Notes under the pieces: generated by a model
Database searches by the model: none
The model's input: only the letters and a program-made list of their open reading frames with translations
What the model was told of the DNA's origin: nothing
Origin: Chloromonas sp. AAM2
Lineage: Eukaryota > Chlorophyta > Chlorophyceae > Chlamydomonadales > Chlamydomonadaceae
Length of the DNA stretch: 38,548 nt
Direction: 5' to 3'
Assembly: GCA_004335635.1 (NCBI GenBank)
Contig: QAXH01005208.1
Span: forward strand, 1,358 to 39,905
Made by a program: the position numbers and the translations under genes
In this document: positions 11,011 to 23,506 of the stretch, one piece after another
How positions within the stretch are numbered: position 1 is the stretch's first letter
Layout: each line of letters opens with the position of its first letter

Positions 11011-11599
11011 GTGTGTTCGTTTGCCCTTTGCTGCCTGTTAGGGGTAGTCATCCCGCCGTGCCCGCCACACTTGCACTCGTTGTAATGAGGGATGATCATC
11101 AACATTCTTCCCATGTGCATTGTTGTCACTTGGTTGTAGTCACCTCCCGGCGGTTTCCAACCACACTACAGGCTGCCCTGAAGTTAATTATGCGTTTGAG
11201 GATCAAGTGTGTGTCACTGAATACGTCCTTGACGTTAAGATCACTGGGTGATTAAGTGGGAGGCCAAAAGCATTCACCCCGGCGACAACTCAACTTGATG
11301 GGGGAAAAAGCATCTGTCCCATCATAATGTGGCCCGTATGCACGTTGTATACACGTGTTGCTGTAGGCAGCAGCCCAGCACAGAAGGCAAGCAACAGACT
11401 TGATGAGTGGTGTTGATGCAGCAAGCAAGGAATGACAACATGCATGCACAGCATGTACCGTATGCTCAGCACGGAGAGACAAACAGGCGCGATAGCATTT
11501 CCTCATGACATTGGTCACATGATGTACAACAGCTCGCGCCTGCTTCTTTGGACACGAAAGAGAAAACTGTCAGGAAGCATACAAGCATACAAGAGCATG
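11011..11599. other. Region without a recognised gene
   Basis: I see no exon with convincing composition or splice signals on either strand. It lies downstream of the broken GTPase-like gene and may hold its 3' end. Confidence 0.35.
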
Positions 11600-12880
11600 T
11601 CAGATAAAAAAGACAGGCTGCGCTGAACGTGGCGACACATTGCCCAACTTTACACGACACCTTCTGGTCATCATCATGGTCCAAAACCCCAGAGCTCCAC
11701 GGTGGCATGTGTATGCGACAGAGGACAGACACCTGCTCAGCCCAGAGGCCAGATTTAGTGTGATGACGCCGGAGTCCGCTACGGGGGATGCAGACACGGT
11801 GGCCAAAAGTGCACCAGCAGCCAATGTTGTGCAAGAGGGGTTGTTAAGCGAAGGCCGGCCAGGGTTGACAAAGACCAGTACGCACTGAGCTACAGGCACT
11901 TGCTTTAGCATCTCAGCCAGAATGACGTAGCTGGGCCCTGCATGCACAAACAATACAACGGAAAGCAACCCTGGGTCAACATGAATACGATATACGCACG
12001 CACAGGCACTTGTGCTGCTAGCACGCAGAAACCAAATTCAAGTCACCGATAACTATATAACTTGTGCATGCACACGCAGATGGCAAAGATCTGGACAGGC
12101 GAAATTTGTTGTGGGCACGTAAACGGTGACGTGCACAAAGCAACAAAAACCTACTTCTGGCGTGCTCAGATTCAGCTTGAACCCAATCACATGCAGCATA
12201 ATTTCACCAATGCTTGTGATTTGTGTCTTGCCCGTGGGCAGCACCACGAGCACGAGTTGTGCGTTGTAGGCGCGGCTCCTCATCAGGCACCTTGGATGAG
12301 CTGCTTGATGTGATGGCTGATGGCTGAACACTACATCGAGCGCATCTGTGTCGCGAGGGCAACCAGTTGTGTCAACAAGCTACACCTTGTTGCTGCGCTG
12401 GCTGCCACCCGCATTGCGAGCTGTCAGGTCACCCAAGGCTGGGCTGTGATCGAGCCAGAGGCTAGGCCGGTTGACCAAAGGCTGCGTCATCAGGCCTCAA
12501 GTTGAATAGTTTGTGGATGAGAGTGCTCTTGCCGCTCCCTGATGGACCAATCACCAAGATACGAATGGGCTGATCTGCACTCAGCTGGGCAGCGAAAACT
12601 GCATTTTTGCGAGTCATGTTTGCAAGTGTGGCTAGGCGATGAAGTGCTTGTGCCAAGAGGAGGAGCTTGTTGCGTAAACCTTGCGCGCGGGCAGCCGCGG
12701 AAGAAGGCGCGGACAGGCGTGCCTATGAACCCAGGCACGATGATTTTGGCACGATGATTTTGTCTTTTGCCGTTCATAGACAGCCAAATCATGGCCCTTG
12801 CCTGGAACATCTGCCGAATCTCGCGCGGCCCTACAAGATCACTCGCAACTTGGTCTGATGCGAACGCAACTCCGGGCATG
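11600..12880 (-). pseudogene. P-loop GTPase-like gene, reading frame broken
   Basis: On the minus strand, 12690-12462 encodes a hydrophobic strand followed by a Walker A motif, ILVIGPSGSGKSTLIHKLF (12548-12522), ending at a stop. In another frame, 12379-12140 carries LVDTTGCPRDTDAL, whose DTTG fits a G3 motif at the expected distance, then the strand AQLVLVVLPTGK. A third open stretch, 11990-11600, holds SVVLFVHAGPSYVILAEML and QCVLVFVNPG. An upstream open stretch (12880-12690, VGPREIRQMFQARAMIWLSM) is in yet another frame. No single frame or splice model joins them: there is at least one frameshift and a TAG at 12380-12382, although that TAG directly precedes the DTTG segment and could be a splice acceptor. 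Septin, AIG1-type and related GTPases are possible; no NKxD motif was found. Either a decayed gene or undetected introns. Confidence 0.5.
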
Positions 12881-12886
12881 CCCAGG

Positions 12887-13963
12887 CCAAGCTCGTGGCT
12901 TCAGCCTTCGCTGAGAGCCCTGCACTAGATGCAGCACGTAGGATTTCTAATCAGGACGCCTGCTATCAGCTGTTGCAAACCTTGAGGTTTACAGTGAGTG
13001 GGTCCTTGCTGGAGGAGCTGGCGAGCAGCAGCATCTGCTTCATGCCTTTCCCCGGTGCATGCATCTGGCTAAACCTTACATTCCAGCGCATGTCACTTGG
13101 CAGTGCTTGTGACACTGCCTGCAGCGTACCTGGTGGCGGGGGATAGGGACAGCCTTAGCCAGGCAATGCTGAGCGCCATCATGAAAGCTTTCCCACCTGA
13201 CAAGCTGCGTCCCATTCCCTTGTGCTGTTGGCTGCGACGTGAACGCAGCCGCACTGCGCTCGGGTGAGCCAGTTGGCAGGCCGCCACATGCTAGATCACG
13301 TAGACAGTCGTACATGCTGCACAGTCGTACATTACAATATGTACACAATCGGAATTTTCCACTTGTGCCAAGGAAGTACCCTGTTTTAAGACTGACATGC
13401 ACGACCACACGTGTTGTATGCAGGAGGGAGTTGGGCCTAGTCATGGCTGAGACACCCCGGATTCGACTGGCCGACCTTCAGCACATGGTGAGAGCACGTC
13501 CTGATGTGTCCTAACTCAATTTGTCATTTGCACCTGAGCAGCAGGCTTGACATGGTGTCTGGGCAGCAAGCACGTCCAGTGCGCATGGTGGGCAACAGCC
13601 TGTGGAATGGCCCATGCAGGTGCACACCTTGGTCTGGTGCAGGTCGACGCATGCTGGCCCATGGCTTAGTTTGAATGGTAAGAACGATGGATACTGCTCG
13701 CAGGTAGACGAGGGCAAGCGCATGTACAATAAGGTCGTGAACGAACACCTTTCCATTCATCACAAAGAGCTGGAGGGGCTCGCAAACGCAGCAGATGGCC
13801 TTGAGGAAGGGGTGAGGCACTGCAGTGGGCTGCTGGGACCAGATTCCAGGACATGCAGGCATTTCTGACCAGCATTGCCGAGAGCGAACAGCACCCATCT
13901 GCATCAGACAGACTAAGAGCCGCTCGCAGGCCCCTCAGCTCAAGTATGTGTGCTGAAGCATAG
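12887..13963 (+). CDS. Unrecognised helical protein, 3' exons; needs two tiny introns
   Basis: Segments 12887-12937, 12955-12993, 13125-13263, 13424-13487, 13704-13811 and 13826-13963 (TAG) join with consistent phases at every junction. Peptides include AKLVASAFAESPALDAAR, RLLSAVANLEVY, YLVAGDRDSLSQAMLSAIMK, ELGLVMAETPRIRLADLQHM, KVVNEHLSIHHKELEGLANA and RFQDMQAFLTSIAES, mostly amphipathic helix. Three introns (12994-13124, 13264-13423, 13488-13703) are normal. Two gaps, 12938-12954 (17 nt) and 13812-13825 (14 nt), have GT...AG ends but are far too short for ordinary splicing; without removing the second, the frame stops at 13868. The start is not visible; the acceptor at 12886 implies further exons or a truncated copy. 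Family unknown. It may be a decaying gene or a locus with assembly errors. Confidence 0.45.
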
Positions 13964-15004
13964 CTGACAGAGGAAATGATACTCCAGTTCAGGAGTTGAC
14001 AGAGGAAAGGACGGATACCCAGTTGCATAGTCCGTGGCACTGCAAAGTGCACCATGCACAGGCCACTCGGCGTCCATACAGGTGCAGGAGCATGAAACGG
14101 CACCTGTCTCACGCATGGAATCAACTGCTAGCCAAGTCACGGCTTGGTCTGTAGGAAGTCACCTGCTCCCGCGCCCAGGCACAACAGGGAGAGCACAGCA
14201 CCATCTAAGCCCAGGGCACTGAACGAGTATCAAACGCTGCAGTGACAGGCGCACCAACCAAGGGACTTCATACTCAACACAGGTTTACCGCCTATCAAAC
14301 CCAACACAGGTTTACCGCCTGATGACTCACAAATGATTCAAGCTTGCAACTGCCCTAGCAACACAGGCAAGCAGAATGCCCGTTTTGCATGCGTAGCAAC
14401 AGTCTAGCACTGTCAGGGGTTATCAGGGGAGTAATGGTGTTCTTGAGCCTCGTGGATACACAAGCCAGCTCAAGCACTACTACCTGGTGGGTGGGTGTGG
14501 TCACGACAACAATCAAACGCAAGCCCGAACTTGTGCATGCAGATCAAACATCAATCACGGGGTAGGCTTGGTGTCCCATGCATGCAGGTGCGGGCTGACA
14601 AACGAGAAAGCCTGCGGCCTGTTTCACGACCAGGCCCAGGTAGGAGTGTCATTATTCGTCGGGTGCGAGCACAGGCATTGCTGGCGTAACGCGCCCGTGC
14701 TCTTCCCAGGATAGTAACCGCTCGATCAAACTACCTGGTACACACTCGCCACGTCAAGTCAGATAGCTGCCACACGTGTGCTGTGCAAAAGGGCACTGGT
14801 CCGAACACTTGATCGGCAGAGCTGTGTCCAGCAAGTTGTGTGACAACACACAGTGTAACCAACACCAGTATCGTCTCAATGAAAACAAGGCTGCCAGCCA
14901 TTCACCTCTCAGGCCCGGATAGCAAGCTGTCCATCCAAAAACAAACGGGCGCACGTGACACAAAGTACCCTGTACCACTCTGTTGCCTTGATTGGCACCC
15001 TATC
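13964..15004. other. Convergent intergenic region before the exportin-4 3' end
   Basis: I see no supported exon. A 27-bp direct duplication (CACAGGTTTACCGCCT) lies at about 14277-14321. The nearest minus-strand TGTAA is not close to the exportin-4 stop, so its poly(A) site was not placed. Confidence 0.35.
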
Positions 15005-15188
15005 AGTGCTGAGCGCGTGCAGATGAGTGACCAGCCATCTCAGTGCACGCAGATGAGTGACCAGCCATCCCATCGATGTGTGTAAGTGACCGGCCATCCC
15101 AGCGCACGCAAATGAGTGACCAGCCATCCCAGCGCATGCAGATGAGTGATCGATCATCTCAGCGCATGCAGATGAGTGACCGGACGTC
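15005..15188. repeat. 30-bp tandem array spanning the exportin-4 stop codon
   Basis: Six copies of a 30-bp unit, with the GATGAGTGAC-like core at 15021, 15051, 15081, 15111, 15141 and 15171. The outermost copy is the last ten codons of exportin-4 (minus strand, RSLICMR then TGA at 15159-15161); the rest form the start of the 3' UTR. In most other copies the stop position reads TGG, so the minus-strand frame past the stop repeats SLICMRWDGW-like units. Confidence 0.9.
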
Positions 15189-18100
15189 CGCCACCACCTC
15201 GCAGAGCGCCTGTCTAAAGAGCCTCCTGTGGTGCCTGACACCAGACCCATGTGGTGGGGCGGGCGACCCGTTGGCAGCAGCGGCGCGGGCTGTCAATTCC
15301 TCGGGCCGCAGCAGGCTGGACAGAGCTGCAGCAATGCGCTGGCCAGATGCACCATCATGTAGGTGGGCCTGCAACAGGGCACAGTCCAAACAGACTATCT
15401 TGTGCGTGTGTCTTTTACTTCGAAAGTGCTATTCACGCTATATGATGGAACGTTGAGACCTCAAAAGCGCACAGTAAACAAACAGCGGTTACTGTTTTGC
15501 ACGCCATCTCGTGCATGAAAGATGCCCAAATTGGCTCAGCAAGAGCAAGTGCGTGCACAAGCGGTGGGAATATATGGCAGCCCTATCTGGTTGCGTTCAT
15601 TCGTTCGTGTGTGCACGCCGGCCCTTACCGTAGCGAGTTGCTGTGCCAGCGTTGCGTATGTGGGCCCCTCCACCGCCATCAGCGGCTGCAGGGCGTCGGC
15701 CGCCATCTCAACGATGTCCTGCGGCCAGTCGCCCAGCAGCAAGCGCCTACGGGGCACACACAATTGGCACTGAACTGTTGTCGCTAACACTGTAGGAGCC
15801 AATAGCAGACAGAGAAAATGGGATAGCAGCGAAAGACAAAGAGAGCGCGTTCCAGAAGCCAGGGAAGCCTGTCCTCCAAAAGTATATAGTATTGGCTATA
15901 CTTGCAATTTACCCGCTCACCCGGGTAGAACAAACGTCATTTGCCTAATCGTATTCCTGCCCTCAGGAATTCGCTTGATTACGTCCCCAAGATTGTGATT
16001 GCGCCTCTAGGAATGCGCTTGGTTTATGAAGAATACAATCATGCCCCTCCGTATACACCTTGGCACCTGCTTACGTCATCAACACTACACATTACCACGC
16101 CTCTGAGGATGCACTTGCGCACCCATGTACACTCGCACCATTAGGTTACACTTGGGCACCTAGGATACAATCATGCCCCTGTCAACACATTGCGCACCTG
16201 AGCAGCACCTCCATGAAGTGGCTTGCCACGCTGCGCCCCGTGCCCGCACTGTGCGCCGCCAGCCCCGCCAGCCCCGCCGCCTGGCAGTGATGCTGAAAAC
16301 GGGCTAGACCTGCGGCCACACACGTGGCATCCAAACCGTTCCTGGAAATTTGAAACACGTGCATTGACATGGCTTTCCGCTCACATCACACCGCTGTCTT
16401 CATCACGAGCCCGAGGCAAGGGAAGCGCCGCACAATGCACATGCATGAACATGGCTCCGCTTGGCCCGAGTAACTACAATGCACATCCATTGACATGGCC
16501 TTATGCTGCCGTAACCACAGTGTGATAGCGGCAAACACACGTCTTGCCCCCATCTTCACAAATCACTCAATCTAAAGCACGCGACTGTGTGGAGAGATGT
16601 GGTTGCAGCTGTGAGGTAATCCCCTGGCGGTTCACTCGCCCCTTACTCCCCCCCATGCGCACCCGCCAGTCCCTCCAGTGCGCTCTGCAGCACCACACTG
16701 TCAGTGGTGGCGTCCGACAGGCCGAACTCTAGACTGGACATCAGGGTGCCGAACTGAGCGGGAGCGAGCGCACACACCTGTGCATGGCAGGTAAGGAGGG
16801 TCAACAGGTGTGAGTCAACAAGTCAACACAGACAGCGACCTTCCAACAGCCAAGCTTCAAGAAGCCCAGGGCATTGCAGGCACCGCAGCACAGCCAGGAT
16901 GATGCAGAATCTAATGCTGGACCTGCATCCTCCAGAACAACCAATATTTCCAGTAGATAGCAGAAACAAGCAACGTGAGTGTCCGATAGTTTAGGCGAGG
17001 CAGCAGCACGAGTGTTGGTGTTACCCAGATGGGCTGAGTCTCTCACTCATGATGATGGGTTACCAAACACAAGTCCACCTTCACGCACCCAGGCACGCTC
17101 ACACACGCACACACACACACACGCACGCACACACGCACGCACACACACGCGCGCACACCTGCTCTGGGTAGTTTTCCATCATGTACGCGAGCAGGTTGAA
17201 GTACAGGCGGGGCAGCTTGGGGAACTTGAGCAGCTCGTTGGAAATCAGGGGCAGCAGGATGTTCAGTCCAGTCAGTACAACCTGCAGGCGCAGGGCAGCA
17301 GAAGAACAGCTTTGCTACTAGAATGGCTTGCATAGATATCAACACAAAACGATAGCAGGACTGGGCTGAACCGATGCCGTGCCAGACTGCCCCGTCCCAT
17401 GTCTGCATGGAACGCTGATGCACGGAAAAGTCACATGGAGAAGCGCTCAAGCAGCGTGGGCAGGGCGGGCCGCGCTGACGCCCAAGGCAGCCGCAAACCA
17501 CACCGTGCACGGCAGACGCAATTGGCACAGTTTGTGTCAACAGTGACCGAACACTATGAGTAAAGATGTGAATGTGATACATCAGGGGTGGGTTTGTCAT
17601 GTGGGCGCACGCAGCGCACAACCCAAGCACAAGTTGCCATGCCGCCTAATGCTTGGCCCCAGCCGCTTTGTTCAGGCTGTTCTGTCCCTTGCTGCTCACA
17701 TTCATAAAATGCTACAAAACTTCTAGTAGCGACAACTCATTCAAAAACCTGATCAAGCCATGCATGTGTAGGTGAACTGTCCATGCCTCTAGCACATACC
17801 TGAGCGGTGTCCAGACAGGCCTGCAGGCTGTGTGCGTTGGCCGCAGTGGCTGCCGCCACGTTGCCGCCATGCGCTGCACCGTCTGTGAGCGTTGCTGTGC
17901 TCAGGTCCCGTTGAGTCACGTGTCCAAGTAACCGCAGCAGAGCCCGCAGGTCACGGGCTGCCTCAGTCAGAGCAGACTCCTGCACCAGAGGCGGCAGCGC
18001 AAAGGATCAGAGGTGAACGATGAATCCAAGAGCTTACCAATTGTATGGATATGCTGCCCTGCAATGGCTTCTGGCGGTGTCTTGACCATCAGACACCCAA

Positions 18101-21100
18101 CACCAGTGCCTGCTCAACACGACAGCAAAGCCATTCCTTGGATTTGAAAGTGGAGCCAGCTGGCACATCAATAATGACATGACACTACCAGTGCATTGAC
18201 CATAAGGTAAACCACCTGGATATGGTTCCAGGTCACAGGGTCGGCAACTGAGCGTACAAGCAAACGCTGGCAGGGGCAGTTCGCCAATACCTTTTGTGAG
18301 CGTGAGGATTCAAGCCGCACAGCCCATGTGTTGATTGATGCGTACTGCTGCAGCAGCGCCAGCACCCACTGCATGAGGATGTCAACCTCATGATGCTGCA
18401 AGCAGGGACGCAGCATACAGGGCATTGTGTGATGGCATCCCTGCCGTTGCGTGCCTCGCTCGCATGCAGATGCATGCAGCTGCCTACCTTGCACTGCACT
18501 CTACGCCCAAGCACACTTGCACGATTTCACTTGATCACCTGACTCTACACCTCAGCAGCTCTACGCCGTTTACCCGTACACCTTGAGATAGCTGACGTGT
18601 GCCTCCACCACCTCTGAGGCCAGCTTAAGCACCAGAGCCACCGCCTGGGTGTGCGCCTTGAACGCAAGCTGCAGCCACACAGGAGACACATACGCCGGGT
18701 ACATGAGTAGGGAAGGGAAGCTAAAAGAAGGGTGACGGATTAGCAAGACTAGGTGACACGACACAGATGGACGCACGGCAGGCCGCCGTCAAGTAAGCAC
18801 ACGGGGCTGGAAGTGGACGGAAAGGCGATGAAGCAGGAAGTATGCGTGAGCACACAGCAATAAAGCACTCAACAGGTGGCCAACAGCGGAGGTAAAGGCG
18901 CATTGACAGGGATGAAGGGATGAATGTGCGCACATATTCGTTGTATCCTTGTCATACACTTCCAGGGTCGGATGCCATAACGCATCTGCTGTGAGTCCAG
19001 CTTGAGCTGAGGTGCAATGCACTTGCATGGTTTGGCCTCAGAACCGTGCAGTCATCTTTGCGCAGTGTGCGGGCTTTTGCAAAGCGAAGAAAAAAATCAT
19101 CTGAGTTTGCCCCAGCTGATTTGAATTCGTGACTCATGGTGTGTATTCATGCGGGTCATTGTCCCCTGTTATCACTCTCTACCTGCAGTGTTATGAGCGG
19201 CTGCAGCAGCTGCGTGGTGAGGTGGAATAAGGTGGGCTGCGTGCGCGTCAACGCGGCGCGAGTGGCGCCCCGCAGCGTCTCCAGCAGACAGCACACGCCC
19301 ACCACTACATCGGCACGGCTGGCGGTGGCGGCAAGGTCAGGCCGGGAGGCAAGGCCAACGATCTGCGGTGAACGGGCGGGCCTTTGTAGGTTGCTCCAGT
19401 CCATGCAACATCTGTGTGAGAGAGGTGGGATATGAGAGTGATAATGCAGGAGGCGTGCTTCCTTGGTCGAGTCAAGGAGGCACGAGCCGAGGGAATCATG
19501 GGCATGCGTTGCGGCAATTCAGGGGGGCACGTGATTGAGAATGCATAGGGGGGAAAATGCATCAAATCTCGAACCGCCGTGACCTCTGTGTCTAATAAGG
19601 CCTCACATACACCTGTTGCGTGCTGCACCCATAGCATTAGGCCCATCCACTGCCACAAAGGATACCTAACCCACCTCTTCCACAGTCTTGGAGAGCAGTT
19701 GTGTGATGTAGTGCGAGGCCGCTGTGGTTCGGGGAATGCCAGCGGCAGCCAGACACAGGCTCTGCAGGGCAGTGCAGAACATGCGGTTGATAAGCAAGCC
19801 GCGTCTGTTGAACAAGGCGACTGCGCAACTGAAAAATAGAACTCCGCTAAATGCACACACACCGTGACTGGTTGATGATCGCCAGAGCAGGTGATTATGC
19901 ACCCGAACAGCTGGATTTGAACAATGCACAGCACCTGGCTGGAACAGCTGATGCTGAGCCTCCCATGGTGCTCTTGCGGTTCTGGCGTACAGTACTCTGA
20001 TGACAACTAGCTGGCACTGCTAGACAGGCCGCCTGTCTCAACACACGCTGCAACCAGTAGAGGCGTGCTACGGATTCAACGGAAACAAGACCATTCCTAT
20101 GACTACAGGCCGTGACGCCCATAAGCATGCCCAGCCCATGGCAGATGTCTATACAGTCGGACCTGCAAGCTGGAGTTGTGGGTGCACATGTTGTGGAAAT
20201 GCCGTTGCATGACTTGCCTGCGTCAGTCCTCGGTGCAGCTTCTGTCCTAGCCCCTGCTGCAGCACCGCTGCCCGCTCTGCTGCTGCGCCCACCAGTGCGT
20301 GCCAGGCGGGCAGCGGCAGCAGCCGCTCGCACAGGGGCTTGCGCCGCACCAACACAGGGAGGAGCACATTCACAACCTGCAAAGGGATACAACACCCAAA
20401 ATAGTCTTACCACCGCTTTTAATCAGTACAGTTGCTACTTGGATAGCTCCCAAGTTGTGCTGGTTGAAGCAAAATACAGCCAAATTCTGGGCATCACGAT
20501 ATCACGCGACTGCAAGTTACCAAGTTGAGATTGGCACGCTAGACATGTGCCGAGCATAGCAGGGCACGTTTAAGCCAATGCAGGATGCGAATCTCGCTTG
20601 TGAAACTTTTGGGTACCAGTCACAACAGGCGGCATGCCAGTAGTGCATATGATTTGAGGGAGAACAATCAAGCCATGCCTTCCAACCCCTGTTGCACCCA
20701 CAGCCATCTTGAACCCAATGCAGTAATTGGGCCCTTCCGCCCTACTCACGTTGATAGCCTCGGGTTCGCACCTGTTTATGCAGCTCAACCTCTCCTGGGT
20801 AGGCTGTTAAGCACACGTTGGCAACCTGAAACGCAAACAGACGAAATGTTTGCTCAATCGCTTGCAGGACGCCTCGCTCAAACACGGGAATGTGGCCTAG
20901 TGTGCTGTTAGCGCCGGGTGCGTTCTGTGGGCGGCTTAGGTGCTTACGTTGGCAATTGACGACAGAGCAGGTGGCTTGCTGGCCGGACAGCGCATTTACG
21001 GGGGCCGCACCCAGTGTGACTTCTGATCCTCGGCACACGCCAGCATCACAAACTGCCACACATTCCAATCAGTGCAGGCTGTTTGTGACTCCTGATCCTC

Positions 21101-23463
21101 AGCACACGCCAGCATTTCAGGTCGTACGCTCCAACCACAAACTGCCACACATTCCAGTCCGTGCAGGCCGACACCCATGGTGCAGGCTCACACAGATATG
21201 ACTTTTATGCAATCCATTATGCAATCCATACTTGGGCGGCCAACCAACCAACCAACCAACCAACCAACCAACCAACCAATCCTTTACCTGCACAGCCATG
21301 TCCAGCACTGCTATGCCGCTGGGCGTTGTCCCCGCGCCCCCACCGTTGGCCTCCGGCCCGCCCGGCCCGCCTGCCCCACCCCCGTACGCCGCGTGCAGCG
21401 GTGCAGGCAGATCCTCCTCGGGGAATAGGTACGTGTCACACCAGCGGGCCAGCGACCAGACACTGCACTCCATCAGCCTGTGCAAGCACACGCATTTGAC
21501 ATGTGCGGACACAATGACAAGCGTAAACATGCTTGCGGAGCTGGAGCCTTAATGGCGTCCCGGTTGGCTGCGTGCGACCATGACAATGGGGAAGCCAACT
21601 CTTGGCCTTGCGTGGGAGTGAGTGTGCCTGACTGCTATCCAATGCACCTGTCATCTTGCAGACACATTCCGGCACGCATGCCTCACGCATAAATGCGCCG
21701 CTTAGCCAGCATGAATCTGCTCACTTAAACATCTCAGCAGAGCAGCTGTACAACAGCCCTGCGCACAGAGCAATCTGGGCACACCATGTGCTGCATCGTC
21801 TCACCTAGGCGACATGATGTGCCGAGCCTGTGGCGACAACACCAGCGCAGGCAGGCTCAGCAGCGACCCACACAGCTGCAGCACGGCCTCAGCAGCTCCC
21901 GGGGCACCCGACTCAATGGCCTGCACAGCGAACAGCGGGACACAAATCAACTGGCTCGACTTGTACTGCTCTGCTCACCATTGCAGTGCCTGCTTTGTTC
22001 TGCTGTTCTTTGCTGTTCAGCTCAGCCTTGCAGTGCCTGTAGCAATTGTCGACGGCATCACAGCACGACCTGCCCTGTCCATCCCCATGTACGTTCCCTC
22101 GATGAGTCCAAGTTGTGACGTTTACGTTAACTCGTCAGCTTTAGTGGGGATGCTGGCTGCTGCTGAGCGCCTAGCTGGTTGGTCCTGCGGTACTGTGGGT
22201 TGAACCATGAGAAGCTATGTAATGATGATGGTGATCAGCTTTCGTTGTTCCGCTCAGCGTTGCAGCACCTGCTGTGTTGTGCTGATCGGCGTGCCATGGC
22301 TCAACTAGGACTGTTTGGCTCAGTGTTTTGATTGTGCGACCTGCAGAAATTGGCATGGGTTGACAGCATGTCCTGCCCTTCCCGTCCCCATATACGTTCC
22401 CTTCGTGAATTTACGACGCTTAACATCACATAGTCTACTATTTTGATCACTGGCCTGTTGCTCCACCCGACCAGAGCCAGAGGCAAGCAAACACCACAGG
22501 GACCTGGGACGTGCCAGGCCTGAGGCCCAACAGGGACCTGGGAGGTGCCAGGCCTGAGACCCAATAGGGACCTTTGCTGTCATGACAATGACAAAGGCAA
22601 ACTTTGGTTTTGAAAGGAGAACGCCCCTTCTATCTGGTTACACATCCTTGACCAAACCTCAGTACCGAGGATTTGCACATTCCACGCTCTCGGCCTAGTC
22701 CCGATAGCATGTGGCGTGCAAAAGGTGCTCCGCATATGGCTACTCAAGCATATGCAACCATGCCACAGCATTGCGGCACAACCCAACTATAGATAGCTGC
22801 ACCCTTATCCGCCCACCCCCTGCATCCATGCTGCCCCCGCACCATGGACAGGGGCAGTGGCACCAGAGGCGTCTCCCCCGAGCCGCTGTCAGCCACGCAG
22901 TGCGCAGCCAGCCGCACCAACCAACTCAACTGCTCCAGAGCAACAGCCGGGTCACCACCTTGACAAAGCAGCACAGCAGCACTGTTTGAACTATTGATCC
23001 ATGCATCACACATGCATCACACATGCGAAACACCATGGCTACAAACTCAAACCAATGAAGCCATTGATGTCTCAAGCATAGAAGTGACTGTGTGCCACGG
23101 ACCGCCGCGCATCCATGTACCACATTATGAGAGCATCAGGATGAGAGTGCCACAACGTGTGTCATCATGGCACTCATGTAGCACTAATGCTGATTCATCG
23201 TCTTGAGCACCTGGCCACCGGCTCCCTGTCCATACTTATCCACTACCAGGGGACCGAAGCCTGATCTCCTACCTACGGAACTACAGAGGGTCTGGAAGCC
23301 TTAGTGAAATGTGACCGTTCCCATAGCATGAAAAAACGCTTCCATATATGACAACACATACATTTGACGCGCACTCACTCACTCACTCACTCACTCACTC
23401 ACTCACTCACTCACTCACACACTCACTCACTCTCTCACTCTCTCACTCTCTCTCTCTCACACA

Positions 23464-23506
<43 letters not shown>

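Noticed and set aside
15005..15188. CRISPR-like regular repeat
   Set aside because: Units are directly contiguous 30-bp tandem copies without spacers, in a eukaryotic gene end.
17043..17630. 195-aa minus-strand ORF with Cys/Val repeats
   Set aside because: It reads the MMENYPEQ exon of exportin-4 out of frame and then the GT microsatellite.
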